From Fluoribacter dumoffii NY 23 (GTDB lineage Bacteria > Pseudomonadota > Gammaproteobacteria > Legionellales > Legionellaceae): DNA of 64,000 nucleotides. The notes under the pieces were generated by a model that was given only the letters and a program-made list of their open reading frames with translations, searched no databases and was not told the DNA's origin. The position numbers and the translations under genes were made by a program. The DNA lies in the NCBI RefSeq assembly GCF_000236165.1, contig NZ_CM001373.1:3502325-3566324 (forward strand). The letters run 5' to 3'. Shown here in pieces: positions 45,365-54,811 of the stretch (its first letter is position 1; the number at the start of each line of letters is the position of its first letter).

Positions 45365-46744
45365 ATGCCTTATATCCCACACACTCCTGAAGACAGCAAG
45401 GCCATGCTTGACGCCATTGGAGTTCAAGATACGCAAACCTTATTTGATGAAATTCCAATGTCTTTGCAATATACAGGATTTCAAAAAATGCCCGCGGGCA
45501 TCAATGAAATGGATATGTTAAAAGAAGCACACAAGCTGGCAAATAAAAACCGCAATGGAATCTGTTTTATGGGCGCCGGATGCTATGAGCACCATATTCC
45601 TGCAGTAGTGTGGGATATTGCCTCTCGTGGTGAATTCTTAACTGCCTATACCCCTTACCAGGCAGAAGCCAGCCAGGGTACGCTGCAATTGTTATATGAA
45701 TACCAAACCATGATTTGCGAATTAACAGGCATGGAAGTATCCAACGCCTCAATGTATGATGGTGCAACCGCACTTGCTGAAGCCATTTTAATGGCCGTAC
45801 GTGTTAATAAACACAGTAAAACAAATCGCGTATTAATCATGGGGACCATCCACCCTCTTTACCGTGAAACCATTGAAACCATTTTGCGTAACCAACACAT
45901 TGAAGTCATTACTTTGCCTTTTGATGCGAAGCAAGGCATTACTTCTCTGTCCGCCCTGGAACAATATACAGGGGAAGATATTACGGCCCTGGTTATTCCG
46001 CAGCCTAATTTCTTTGGCTGCCTGGAAAAAGTCGATGAACTCAGTGACTGGGCGCAGCAAAATAAAACAATCAGTGTCGCTTGCGTCAATCCTGTATCCC
46101 TTGCTTTATTAAAACCACCGGGAGCATGGGGAAAACATGGAGTAGACATTGCCTGTGGTGAAGGTCAGCCTTTAGGTGCACCGATGGCATCAGGCGGTCC
46201 GTATTTTGGTTTTTTAAGCACCCGTATGGCGCATGTACGCCAAATGCCCGGACGGTTAATTGGGTGTACTGTTGATAAAGATGGGAAAAGAGGGTTTACC
46301 TTAACCTTACAAGCACGTGAACAACATATACGGCGCGCCAAGGCAACTTCCAATATCTGTACTAATCAGGGTTTGTTGGTTACAGCAGCTACCATCCATA
46401 TGAGTCTCTTGGGTGCAGAAGGATTACGCCAGGTTGCTAGCCAGTGTCACCATAATACCCATGAGCTGGTAGACGCTTTAACACAGATTGAAGGGGTAGA
46501 GCAGGTTTTTAATGCACCATTCTTCCATGAAGCTTTGCTTAAGCTCGATAAGCCTGTAGGACAGGTATTAAAACAATTGGCTGATGCAGGGATCACTGGC
46601 GGTTATACCCCAGAAATCCATTACCCGCAATTGGCAAATACCCTTTTAATTTGTGCCACAGAAATGCGCACTGAAGAGGAAATTGCCTTTTATGCCAAAA
46701 CGTTGAAATCCATCATGTCTCAACGAGGTGACTCATGTTTGTAA
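45365..46744 (+). CDS. gcvPA: Glycine dehydrogenase (decarboxylating) subunit 1
   Basis: The N-terminal half of a split P protein, 459 residues, forming an alpha2-beta2 enzyme with GcvPB that decarboxylates glycine. Motifs include the N-terminal YIPHTPEDSKAML, FMGAGCYEHHIPAVV, TAYTPYQAEASQGTLQ and YDGATALAEA. Split P proteins are found in many bacteria, in contrast to the single 950-residue GcvP of E. coli. The last 10 bases overlap a yciI-type gene that lies between the two halves. Confidence 0.95.
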   Translation: MPYIPHTPEDSKAMLDAIGVQDTQTLFDEIPMSLQYTGFQKMPAGINEMDMLKEAHKLANKNRNGICFMGAGCYEHHIPAVVWDIASRGEFLTAYTPYQAEASQGTLQLLYEYQTMICELTGMEVSNASMYDGATALAEAILMAVRVNKHSKTNRVLIMGTIHPLYRETIETILRNQHIEVITLPFDAKQGITSLSALEQYTGEDITALVIPQPNFFGCLEKVDELSDWAQQNKTISVACVNPVSLALLKPPGAWGKHGVDIACGEGQPLGAPMASGGPYFGFLSTRMAHVRQMPGRLIGCTVDKDGKRGFTLTLQAREQHIRRAKATSNICTNQGLLVTAATIHMSLLGAEGLRQVASQCHHNTHELVDALTQIEGVEQVFNAPFFHEALLKLDKPVGQVLKQLADAGITGGYTPEIHYPQLANTLLICATEMRTEEEIAFYAKTLKSIMSQRGDSCL

Positions 46745-47043
46745 TTCAGCTAACGTATTTAGTTCCCCTAAGCGAGGTAGATAAGTACCTGCAGGCGCAT
46801 CGAGAATTCCTTGATTATTATTATAAGCAAGGATTACTGCTGGTCTCAGGTCCGATGAAACCCCGTACTGGCGGAATTATCATCGCAGCGACCACTGATC
46901 GGGAATACCTCGAATCCATATTTAAAAAAGATCCTTACTATCTGGCAGAGATAGCAGAGTATCAATTTATCGAATTTACCCCGGTTAATCATCGCGCCGA
47001 ACTTAAAGAATTTATTCAAAAAATGGAAGGCAAATTATGTTGA
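46735..47043 (+). CDS. YciI-family protein between the two P-protein subunits
   Basis: A 102-residue protein with the YCII pattern: H-R-E-F-L near residue 21, [28 protein letters not shown] and a following beta strand. The conserved His-Asp pair of the fold is present. YciI proteins are ferredoxin-like and mostly of unknown function; some are lactone- or dehalogenation-associated enzymes. It overlaps gcvPA by 10 bases and gcvPB by 7 bases, so translation is coupled to both. That placement suggests a role in P-protein assembly, control or metabolite repair, which is inference. Confidence 0.82.
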   Translation: MFVIQLTYLVPLSEVDKYLQAHREFLDYYYKQGLLLVSGPMKPRTGGIIIAATTDREYLESIFKKDPYYLAEIAEYQFIEFTPVNHRAELKEFIQKMEGKLC

Positions 47044-48497
47044 TTTTTGAATTATCTAAAAAAGACCGTCAGGCAACAGCGCAAGCGCCTAAAATATCAA
47101 CCAGCAAATACGCCATTCCTGCTGAATTGCAGCGAAAAACGCCGCCCCAAATGCCTGCCTGTTCCGAATTACAAGTGGTAAGGCATTTTACGCGTTTGTC
47201 TCATAAAAATTTTTCAATCGACAGCAATTTCTATCCTCTAGGATCATGCACTATGAAATATAATCCTCGAGGCGTGCATAAAGCGGCATCCCTGCCGAAT
47301 TTCCTGAGTCGCCATCCTTTGGCTACTGAAGAGAACAGCCAGGGTTTCCTGGAACCTTTGTTTCACTTGCAAGAACATATTGCCGAGATCACCGGCATGG
47401 CAGGGGTTTCCCTAACGCCCATGGCCGGCTCGCAAGGAGAGTTCGCGGGCGTGGCGATGATTAAAGCCTATCATCAATCCCGAGGTGATACAGCCCGGGA
47501 TGAAATGCTCATACCTGATGCGGCCCACGGGACAAATCCTGCTTCTGCAGTGATGTGCGGTTTTAAGATTGTTGAAATAGCAACTGCCGCGGATGGCGAT
47601 ATTGATCTTGAGGAATTAAAAAGCAAACTGGGACCAAGAACAGCCGGCATTATGCTTACCAATCCTTCAACTTTAGGCTTATTTATGCGCCAAATTAAAG
47701 AAATCGCCGCGCTGGTGCATCAGGCAGGTGGTTTATTGTATTATGACGGCGCCAATCTCAATGCCATTTTGGGAAAGGTAAGGCCTGGAGATATGGGTTT
47801 TGATGTCATGCACCTCAACTTGCATAAGACATTCGCCACGCCCCATGGCGGAGGCGGTCCTGGGGCAGGTCCAGTTGCTGTAGGCAAGCGCTTGCTGCCT
47901 TTCATGCCCTTGCCCGTTGTAAAAAAAACCGATTCCGGATTTCAATGGGCAACTCACCAGGATTATCCACAAAGCATTGGCCGTCTGTCTTGCTTTATGG
48001 GCAATGCAGGCATTTTATTGCGGGCTTATTTTTACATGCGGATACTCGGCAAAGAAGGGTTACTGCGCGTTTCGGAATATGCAACCCTGAATGCAAACTA
48101 TCTGCTAAAAGAGCTCACTAAAGCAGGATTCACTGCAGCATATCCAAGTCGACGGGCTTCCCATGAATTTATTCTAACCTTAAGTCCGGAAAAGAAAATG
48201 TATGGGGTTACAGCCATGGATTTTGCCAAACGGTTATTGGATTATGGGGTCCATGCTCCAACTACTTACTTCCCCTTGCTCATTCCGGAATGTCTGCTGA
48301 TTGAACCTACAGAAACCGAAAGCAAAGAAGAACTGGATCACTTCGTACAGGTAATGAAAAAGATTAGGGAAGAAGCAGCTGCAAACCCTGATTTGCTCAA
48401 GGATGCACCTCATACCCTCCCGGTTAAACGCCTTGATGATGTAAAAGCGGCGCGAGAACTGGATTTAAATTATTTCGCGCATGAAAAAAGCCAATGA
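47037..48497 (+). CDS. gcvPB: Glycine dehydrogenase (decarboxylating) subunit 2
   Basis: The PLP-binding half of the split P protein, 486 residues. PLP-lysine is in the motif [17 protein letters not shown]. Other hallmarks are [36 protein letters not shown] and YYDGANLNA. It starts inside the yciI-like gene. A terminator-like hairpin follows at 48514-48543. Confidence 0.96.
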   Translation: MLIFELSKKDRQATAQAPKISTSKYAIPAELQRKTPPQMPACSELQVVRHFTRLSHKNFSIDSNFYPLGSCTMKYNPRGVHKAASLPNFLSRHPLATEENSQGFLEPLFHLQEHIAEITGMAGVSLTPMAGSQGEFAGVAMIKAYHQSRGDTARDEMLIPDAAHGTNPASAVMCGFKIVEIATAADGDIDLEELKSKLGPRTAGIMLTNPSTLGLFMRQIKEIAALVHQAGGLLYYDGANLNAILGKVRPGDMGFDVMHLNLHKTFATPHGGGGPGAGPVAVGKRLLPFMPLPVVKKTDSGFQWATHQDYPQSIGRLSCFMGNAGILLRAYFYMRILGKEGLLRVSEYATLNANYLLKELTKAGFTAAYPSRRASHEFILTLSPEKKMYGVTAMDFAKRLLDYGVHAPTTYFPLLIPECLLIEPTETESKEELDHFVQVMKKIREEAAANPDLLKDAPHTLPVKRLDDVKAARELDLNYFAHEKSQ

Positions 48498-48513
48498 TTA
48501 TTCTATGAGTAAC

Positions 48514-48543
48514 TTCAGGGGTTCCGCTTGTGGAACTCCTGAA
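48514..48543. terminator. Terminator-like hairpin after gcvPB
   Basis: TTCAGGGGTTCC (48514-48525) pairs with GGAACTCCTGAA (48532-48543), 12 pairs with one G-T, loop of six. Downstream is moderately T-rich (ATTCATTGATTTTC). It separates the glycine cleavage genes from the chemosensory operon. Confidence 0.65.
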
Positions 48544-48714
48544 ATTCATTGATTTTCTCTCCAAGATCAAAGCAAGTTGATATTCTTTTTAAAGCACATC
48601 GAGTAGGTCTTGTACATCAATCTTATTCGGTCTATAACTATAAAATAGATAAGATAATTTAGGCTTCATCTACTGCACCCAATGATCTGCCCCATGATGG
48701 CGGGATTTATAAAA

Positions 48715-49191
48715 ATGGTTAAGGAATATAAAGTGCCGCAAAAGAACCTTACAGTTCTCCACTTTCTTTTACAAGACGTACAAGTCTGTATGGATTTGGC
48801 CTATTTAGAGAAAATTCTTCCCTTGCCTTTGCTTGAAACTGTTCCCGCCTGCCCGGTCTATTTTGTAGGTTTAATGAATCTTAAAAATAAATGCATCCCC
48901 GTACTTGATTTGGCAATTTGTACTGGGCTGCTCCGCGAGGAAATATATCCTTTAAACATTCCCATTCTGCTTTGTTCCAATGGAATACACCAGGTAGGTC
49001 TGATTGTCGATAAAGTATTGGGATTGAACACGGTCGATGAAAAACATATCGAAGTTCATGAGGAATTTACAAGCAGTAATTCCCCTTTTTATGGGGCTGT
49101 CACTCTAGAAACCGGGGTTTCACTATTGCTCGACATTAATTGGGTTTTTGCCCTTAATCTGGCACAACCCGTCGAGTACAGCCAAGAGTAA
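48715..49191 (+). CDS. cheW: CheW-like adaptor protein 1
   Basis: A CheW-domain scaffold that links receptors to the CheA kinase. Strands include LHFLLQDVQVCMDLAYLEKIL in two pieces, VPACPVYFVGLMNLKNKCIPVLDL, HQVGLIVDKVLG and SPFYGAVTLETGVSLLLDI. The start is uncertain: ATG 48682, ATG 48715 and GTG 48733 are in frame. GTG 48733 has the best ribosome site (AAGGA at 48721-48725); I report ATG 48715. First gene of a seven-gene operon; cheR starts 5 bases after its stop. Confidence 0.87.
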   Translation: MVKEYKVPQKNLTVLHFLLQDVQVCMDLAYLEKILPLPLLETVPACPVYFVGLMNLKNKCIPVLDLAICTGLLREEIYPLNIPILLCSNGIHQVGLIVDKVLGLNTVDEKHIEVHEEFTSSNSPFYGAVTLETGVSLLLDINWVFALNLAQPVEYSQE

Positions 49192-49196
49192 TATAA

Positions 49197-50066
49197 ATGG
49201 GTAATATATTGAATGAAATAAAAAAACTTGAGCCCTCTTTCATGGAATTAATCCATAATCGTTATGGATTGGTAATTCATGTCAATCAAGCCCAGGAATT
49301 ATTAAAAACTATCGCTACCGCATGCAATAAATTTAATTATCAACCGCAGGATTATTTGGAACAGTTAAAAAAATGCTCCAGTAATTCATCGTTGCTCGCT
49401 GATCTGGTCGCAGCAATTACGGTAGGTGAAAGTTATTTTTTTCGCGACAAAAACCAAATGGAATTACTGCAAAAAAAACTCTTGCCCGATTTGATAAACA
49501 AAAAATCAAAAGAGTTTACCTTAAAAATTTGGAGTGCCGGGTGTTCTTCAGGCGAAGAAATCTATAGCATTGCCATGTTGCTTGCCGAACTTATACCCAA
49601 TATTGATATTTGGGATCTCTGTTTGTTAGGCACTGATATCAATACTACTGCCCTGCAAAAAGCAGCCGCAGCGACTTATGGCCAATGGTCGATGCGCGCG
49701 ATCCCTGAAAAATACTTGCAACGTTATTTTGTAAAAAAAGATCGTACTTATACCCTTTCCCCCGAGATTTCTAATCTGGTCCAATTTAAATACCTTAATT
49801 TATGTGACAACACCTATCCTTCTATAATTAATGGAATATTTGAAGTTGATTTAATCTTATGCCGCAATGTGCTAATTTATTTTGATAATGAGCTTGCAGC
49901 AAAGATTATGAGGAAAATGAGTGTTTGTATGTCTGCAAACGCTTATCTTCTACTCGGTGCATCCGATCCAATTGTGACTGCCGGAACCAATCTTGTTTTT
50001 CATCATGATGGTGCTATCTATTTCTCACTGGATAACAGTGGTGAACCCAAAAAGGATTTTGAATGA
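49197..50066 (+). CDS. cheR: Chemoreceptor methyltransferase CheR
   Basis: Methylates receptor glutamates using SAM. The 289 residues have the N-terminal helical domain, then ITVGESYFFRD, the SAM motif WSAGCSSGEEIYSIAMLL, GTDINTTALQKA and the terminal LILCRNVLIYFD. It lacks the TPR extension seen in Pseudomonas WspC. ATG 49197 follows TAATATAA with a weak site. It overlaps the next cheW by ATGA. Confidence 0.94.
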   Translation: MGNILNEIKKLEPSFMELIHNRYGLVIHVNQAQELLKTIATACNKFNYQPQDYLEQLKKCSSNSSLLADLVAAITVGESYFFRDKNQMELLQKKLLPDLINKKSKEFTLKIWSAGCSSGEEIYSIAMLLAELIPNIDIWDLCLLGTDINTTALQKAAAATYGQWSMRAIPEKYLQRYFVKKDRTYTLSPEISNLVQFKYLNLCDNTYPSIINGIFEVDLILCRNVLIYFDNELAAKIMRKMSVCMSANAYLLLGASDPIVTAGTNLVFHHDGAIYFSLDNSGEPKKDFE

Positions 50067-50659
50067 TGATTAAAGAACAAAAGCATGCTTCAACATTGAT
50101 GCCTAAGAGCGAGGCAGCACTCAAGATCCTCCAGGAAAGGGCAAAAGTACTTGCAAAAGAGGAACTAAATACCAGCGACAATCATGGGATTCCTTTTGTT
50201 CGTTTCCAATTGGACGAAAATGAAAACTATGGAATTGCATACCAGTACATTCAGGAAATTGTGCATCAGCCCACCATGGTTCTCCCCCCGTTAGTGCCCA
50301 ATTTTGTTGCTGGAGTTATCAACTGGCGAGGTGCATTAATTACCGTGGTCGATCTGATTAAATTTTTTCATCCACAGGCTGCAATCCCTGATGAAAAACG
50401 GGATAAGGGATATATTATGGTAGTCAAGTCCGATACGATAACCCTGGGGTTACTCGCTCAGCATATTGAAGGCAGCGCCCTTTATCTACCGAATCAGCTC
50501 TCGGCTCCCCTATCCTCTGCCCATGTTACAAATCCGGAATATATTCTAGGATTAGATCAGGCGGTCACTGCAATCATTAATGTGGAATCATTGCTAACCA
50601 GTGTAAGTAAAGAAATAAAAATGCGTTTATACAAGACAGGAGATGTTCATGGAAACTAA
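50063..50659 (+). CDS. cheW: CheW-like adaptor protein 2
   Basis: A 198-residue CheW-domain protein with an extra N-terminal helix of about 40 residues (KSEAALKILQERAKVLAKEE). The core has FVRFQLDENENYGIAYQYIQEIV in two parts, VPNFVAGVINWRGALITVVDL, ITLGLLAQHIEG and EYILGLDQAVTAIINVE. Two CheW genes flanking cheR is the arrangement of the Wsp system. The N-terminal helix resembles WspD-type adaptors. It overlaps cheR by four bases and the receptor gene by 11. Confidence 0.9.
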   Translation: MMIKEQKHASTLMPKSEAALKILQERAKVLAKEELNTSDNHGIPFVRFQLDENENYGIAYQYIQEIVHQPTMVLPPLVPNFVAGVINWRGALITVVDLIKFFHPQAAIPDEKRDKGYIMVVKSDTITLGLLAQHIEGSALYLPNQLSAPLSSAHVTNPEYILGLDQAVTAIINVESLLTSVSKEIKMRLYKTGDVHGN

Positions 50660-52508
50660 TGGGAATAAACGAGGTTTTTTCATTACAGTTCGTGCCCGCT
50701 TATTTATTGGCTTCATGACCCTTAGTTTGCCTTTGTTAATATTAATTTTGCTTTTACTGCCCAAGGTAAACACGATTGTCATTCTGACCCAAAAAATTCA
50801 TGAAGAAAATTTACCCCAGATACTGGATAGCCAAATTTATCAGGTGCAAGACATTCTTGAACATTGGGCAATGACCGGAGACCCATTGGATAAGCCTCGC
50901 TTTAAACGCTTATGGAATGAAATCAATACTGTGCGCGATCAGTGGGATAAGGTGGTGCATATGCTGGATGATAAAAATCTGCAGCAACAATGGGACAAGC
51001 TGCAGGAATTGTATATGCCGCTTTATGAGGCAGAGATGTCAATAATGGATTCCAATCGGGATCCAAACAATCAAAACAATGTGGAAAACAGTCGATATAA
51101 AACCAAAGATATTGTCCACCAAATGATTAATCTCATTGATGGTACCTATTCTCCAGACAACCAGAAACGAGTAGGCGGAATTTATAAGATTTTATCCAAA
51201 GACATAGAAAAAAACGCAGAAACAATTAATAAGAACTTAATCTCACTAAAGCACTCGGCATTTTGGTTGCTAATCTTGGCCATTTTTCTAACTATGGTTG
51301 TTCCTTTCCTTACTCTGCGGGCTATGGCGATTCCATTAGATAAGGCCATTAATATCGCCGAACGGATTGCTGCGGGGGAACGCAATATCGAGATCCAAAT
51401 CCCCTCTGCAGACAAATTGGGTAAATTGCTTTTATCTTTAAAAACCATGCAGGAAGCGATTAAAAAAAATGAGGAAATTCTCCGTAACAAAGAAGAGGAA
51501 TCTCGTGACTTATTTGAAAAATTAGTGAATTCATCGAAAAAATTCAGCATCCATAGCAGTAAAGTTGCTGCAGGAGATCTCAGAGAACGGCTTGAAATTG
51601 ATAAAGAGGATATCCTGCAGGATTTAGGCAGAGATTTAAATGCCATGACCGATGGCCTGGCTTCCATTACGAAAAAAATTACCACCGTGAGCAATGACAT
51701 CGTCAATATGGTTGGAACTGTACTTTCGTCTGCGAACGAACAAGCAGAAAGCATTACCTCACAAGCCTCCGCCATTAATGAAATCAGTGCTTCATTGGAG
51801 GAAATAGACAAGAGCTCGAAACAAACTATGGCCAAAGCACAAGCATTGAGGGAAGTGGCTAAAAATACCTATGAGCAAGGAAAACTCGGGACCGAATCAG
51901 TCGAACAAAGCATTCATGGGATTAAAGCTTCCGAAGAAAAAATGAAGCTTATCGCACAAACCATTCTTGATTTAAGTAATCACACCCAGCAAATTGGCGA
52001 CATTACCTCGGTCGTAAATACGCTGGCGCAACAATCAAAAATGTTAGCCTTAAATGCATCCATTGAAGCATCAAAAGCAGGGGAAGCCGGAAAAGGTTTT
52101 GCCGCGGTGGCTACAGAAGTAAGAAATCTTGCCGAACAATCAGAACAGTCAACCGTACAGGTACAAAAAATTCTTGAAGACATTCGGCGCACGACTGAAA
52201 AAGCAGTCACTGTTACTGAAGAAGGAACAAAAACTTTGGATTCCGGAACAAAGCTCATTGAGAAGGCGGGGCAAGTCATTCAAACGTTAAGTAAAATGAT
52301 TAATGAAGCTTCGATTTCAAGCCAGCACATTGAGGTAGCAATTCGCCAGGAGACGGTAGGTATTGAGCAAATTGTGGAAAGCATGAACGAAATAAACCGC
52401 ACCACCTCTACTTTTTCCAGCGGAATAAAAGAAATGATGGCGTTTATTCAGAGTTTGGACAACATCGCCAAGCATTTAAAGGATGACATCAATATTTATA
52501 AGGTTTAG
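50649..52508 (+). CDS. Methyl-accepting chemoreceptor
   Basis: A 619-residue transmembrane receptor. A first membrane helix at about residues 17-39 and a second at about 200-222 enclose a roughly 160-residue periplasmic helical sensor domain. A HAMP domain follows (about 222-275), then the signalling hairpin with tip ITSVVNTLAQQSKMLALNASI and EASKAGEAGKGFAAVATEVRN. There is no C-terminal pentapeptide for CheR tethering (ends INIYKV). ATG 50649 has AGGAG six bases upstream; ATG 50643 overlaps that site. Ligand unknown. It is the only receptor in the cluster, so it is probably the dedicated input. Confidence 0.93.
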   Translation: METNGNKRGFFITVRARLFIGFMTLSLPLLILILLLLPKVNTIVILTQKIHEENLPQILDSQIYQVQDILEHWAMTGDPLDKPRFKRLWNEINTVRDQWDKVVHMLDDKNLQQQWDKLQELYMPLYEAEMSIMDSNRDPNNQNNVENSRYKTKDIVHQMINLIDGTYSPDNQKRVGGIYKILSKDIEKNAETINKNLISLKHSAFWLLILAIFLTMVVPFLTLRAMAIPLDKAINIAERIAAGERNIEIQIPSADKLGKLLLSLKTMQEAIKKNEEILRNKEEESRDLFEKLVNSSKKFSIHSSKVAAGDLRERLEIDKEDILQDLGRDLNAMTDGLASITKKITTVSNDIVNMVGTVLSSANEQAESITSQASAINEISASLEEIDKSSKQTMAKAQALREVAKNTYEQGKLGTESVEQSIHGIKASEEKMKLIAQTILDLSNHTQQIGDITSVVNTLAQQSKMLALNASIEASKAGEAGKGFAAVATEVRNLAEQSEQSTVQVQKILEDIRRTTEKAVTVTEEGTKTLDSGTKLIEKAGQVIQTLSKMINEASISSQHIEVAIRQETVGIEQIVESMNEINRTTSTFSSGIKEMMAFIQSLDNIAKHLKDDINIYKV

Positions 52509-52516
52509 GAGCACCT

Positions 52517-54811
52517 ATGACTCCGGACGATAATTTATTAAAACAGTTACTTGAAACATTCGGTACCGAACTTGAATCATTGCTGAAGGTCATTAGCGAC
52601 AATCTAAATAAAATTGAGCGTGGCGCTTCTGGTGATGATTTGGATCATATCATGGAAGAAATATCGCGTGCGGGGCGCAATATTAAAGTTTCAGCACTTT
52701 CTGTCGGTATGGATGACTTGGGGAAAATGGCAGAGTACATCGAAAAGCTGTTCGCTTCTGCTCAAAGGGAAGCCTCCCCGGATCGCATGAATTTAGCATC
52801 TCGCGCAGTCGAGGGAATGCAGGAACTGTTTCATAATTTTATAGATAAAAATCCGCGTCCAACAGCTCTGGATGAGTTATTCCGTCAGCTGCAACAAAGT
52901 CTGGCGCATAAGGACAAAGAGGAAACCCACCTGAACGAAAATTTTGCCGGATCAGCCCCTCCTGAGACCACAAGCCCAACCCTGGATAACGAGTTTATAA
53001 AAAAAATTGTTGAAACCTTCAAAGCAGAACTCCAGGAAAATTTAATTACCATTACCGATGGATTGCTGAAGCTTGAAAAAGAAACTCTATCCGACCAGGA
53101 TTTTCAAAAGGTGCTCGAAGAAATTTTTCGTGTAGCCCATAACATTAAAGGCTCTTCACGCGGTGTAGGGGCCAATGACGTTGGTGAAATTGCTCATCAT
53201 ATAGAAACCCTATTTGCCGCCATCCAGAAAAAAAGTCTCCCTGTGTCCCCTGAACTTATAAATCTTTGTCTGCAATCCATCGATTTTATGAATGAAGCAA
53301 TGCAATGCTACAGCGCGCAAAAACCTTTGTCCTTTGATTTAAAAAACCATTTGCTGCAATTAGAATACTATTTTGAATCACCTACCCACAAAATATCATC
53401 TCCCCCGCAATTACCGGAGGAGCACAAAGCAGAACCCCAGAAAATTTCCAAACCCGCACTCCCGGCCAAAGCAAATGAGTTTGAAACACTACGTGTTTCT
53501 TTGCAAAATTTGGACAATGTTTCATTTTATATGGAAGAAATTCAAACCATCAAAATCGCTATTGAAGAATATTTTTGCAGATTAAACAAAATGAATTTCA
53601 AAATAGGTGATCTTTTACAATCATGGAAAAAAAACCGGGCTTATTTAAAAAATCTCGCTCACGATAAAATCGAAGCGATAGATTCCTTGTTCTCCGACAA
53701 TCTGCATGAATTAACTGAAATCAATAGCACTATCCGCTTCATGCAGCGGGAAATGAATATGTCCCTTAACGAATTTTCCCTTTTGATCAATGCACTGCAA
53801 GATGAGATCCGCACCCTGCGTCTGGTTCCAGTCACCACGCAATTACGTTATTTACCACGCCTCGTACGGGATTTGGCTCATGAGCTAAATAAACAAGTCA
53901 ATCTTGAAATAAACAGTAATGATGTAAAAATTGATAAAATAATTCTCGATGGCTTGAAAGATCCTCTGGTACATCTTTTACGCAACGCCATTGATCATGG
54001 CATAGAAAACGTAGGGGTTCGAAAGGCAGCGGGTAAAACAGCGGAAGGAAATATTCTCATCAATGTGAATCAGGAAGACAACCAGATAGTATTCAGGATA
54101 ATTGATGATGGGAGAGGGATAAAGACGGAGGATTTGATTCGCGTTGCCCTGCAAAAAAACATAATAACCCAAACCGAACTGGAAAACATGAAAGAAAAAG
54201 ACATCTACGATCTTATTTTTCGCCCCGGATTTTCTACACGGGAAATTGCAACAGATATTTCAGGTCGTGGCGTAGGTTTGGATGTGGTACGCTCGAATTT
54301 ACTCCGTTTAAAAGGTCAAGTCAGTGTGAACAGCCAACCCGGGAAAGGAACCATTTTTTTTCTGAAAGTCCCGCTTACATTGGCTACCGAGCGAGGATTA
54401 ATTATTTCATGCAGTGAGCAAATTTTTGTGCTGCTTACCAGTTCGATAGAAAGTGTGATGCTGGTGAAAAGGCAGGAAATCAAGAATGTTGAAGGAAGTC
54501 CTGCTGTCCTTGTCAAAGAACAACCAGTTTTGTTATGCTCTTTATCTAAGTTACTGCACCTTAAAGAAAAAAAACAGAACACAAATGAAAATGTCTCTGT
54601 TGTTGTAATCAAAAAAGATGCTGATCGTATTGCCTTGCTTGTCGATGAAATTCTTGGTGAAAGAGAAATTGTACTTAAACCTTTGCAAGAACCACTTACA
54701 CATATTCCTGCGATCATAGGGGCTACTCTGACAGGCAGCAATCAAATAAATTTTGTATTAAATTCCTCGGAGCTGATGAAGAGGATGCTGCTAGTGAACT
54801 ATTACCCATGA
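52517..54811 (+). CDS. cheA: CheA-type histidine kinase with two HPt domains, the first degenerate
   Basis: A 764-residue kinase. Residues 1-110 and 155-260 are both HPt-like. In the first, the phosphorylated His is Arg54 (RAGRNIKVSA); the second has the normal H208 in VAHNIKGSS. A dimerisation segment follows around 320-430. The catalytic domain has an N-box LLRNAIDHGIE, a G1 box DDGRGI and a G2 box GRGVGLDVV. A CheW-like P5 ends the protein. No receiver domain is fused, unlike WspE. AGGAG precedes ATG 52517. It overlaps cheB by ATGA. Confidence 0.94.
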   Translation: MTPDDNLLKQLLETFGTELESLLKVISDNLNKIERGASGDDLDHIMEEISRAGRNIKVSALSVGMDDLGKMAEYIEKLFASAQREASPDRMNLASRAVEGMQELFHNFIDKNPRPTALDELFRQLQQSLAHKDKEETHLNENFAGSAPPETTSPTLDNEFIKKIVETFKAELQENLITITDGLLKLEKETLSDQDFQKVLEEIFRVAHNIKGSSRGVGANDVGEIAHHIETLFAAIQKKSLPVSPELINLCLQSIDFMNEAMQCYSAQKPLSFDLKNHLLQLEYYFESPTHKISSPPQLPEEHKAEPQKISKPALPAKANEFETLRVSLQNLDNVSFYMEEIQTIKIAIEEYFCRLNKMNFKIGDLLQSWKKNRAYLKNLAHDKIEAIDSLFSDNLHELTEINSTIRFMQREMNMSLNEFSLLINALQDEIRTLRLVPVTTQLRYLPRLVRDLAHELNKQVNLEINSNDVKIDKIILDGLKDPLVHLLRNAIDHGIENVGVRKAAGKTAEGNILINVNQEDNQIVFRIIDDGRGIKTEDLIRVALQKNIITQTELENMKEKDIYDLIFRPGFSTREIATDISGRGVGLDVVRSNLLRLKGQVSVNSQPGKGTIFFLKVPLTLATERGLIISCSEQIFVLLTSSIESVMLVKRQEIKNVEGSPAVLVKEQPVLLCSLSKLLHLKEKKQNTNENVSVVVIKKDADRIALLVDEILGEREIVLKPLQEPLTHIPAIIGATLTGSNQINFVLNSSELMKRMLLVNYYP

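Noticed and set aside
51182..51835. 217-codon minus-strand frame inside the chemoreceptor gene
   Set aside because: Antisense shadow of a clear MCP signalling domain.
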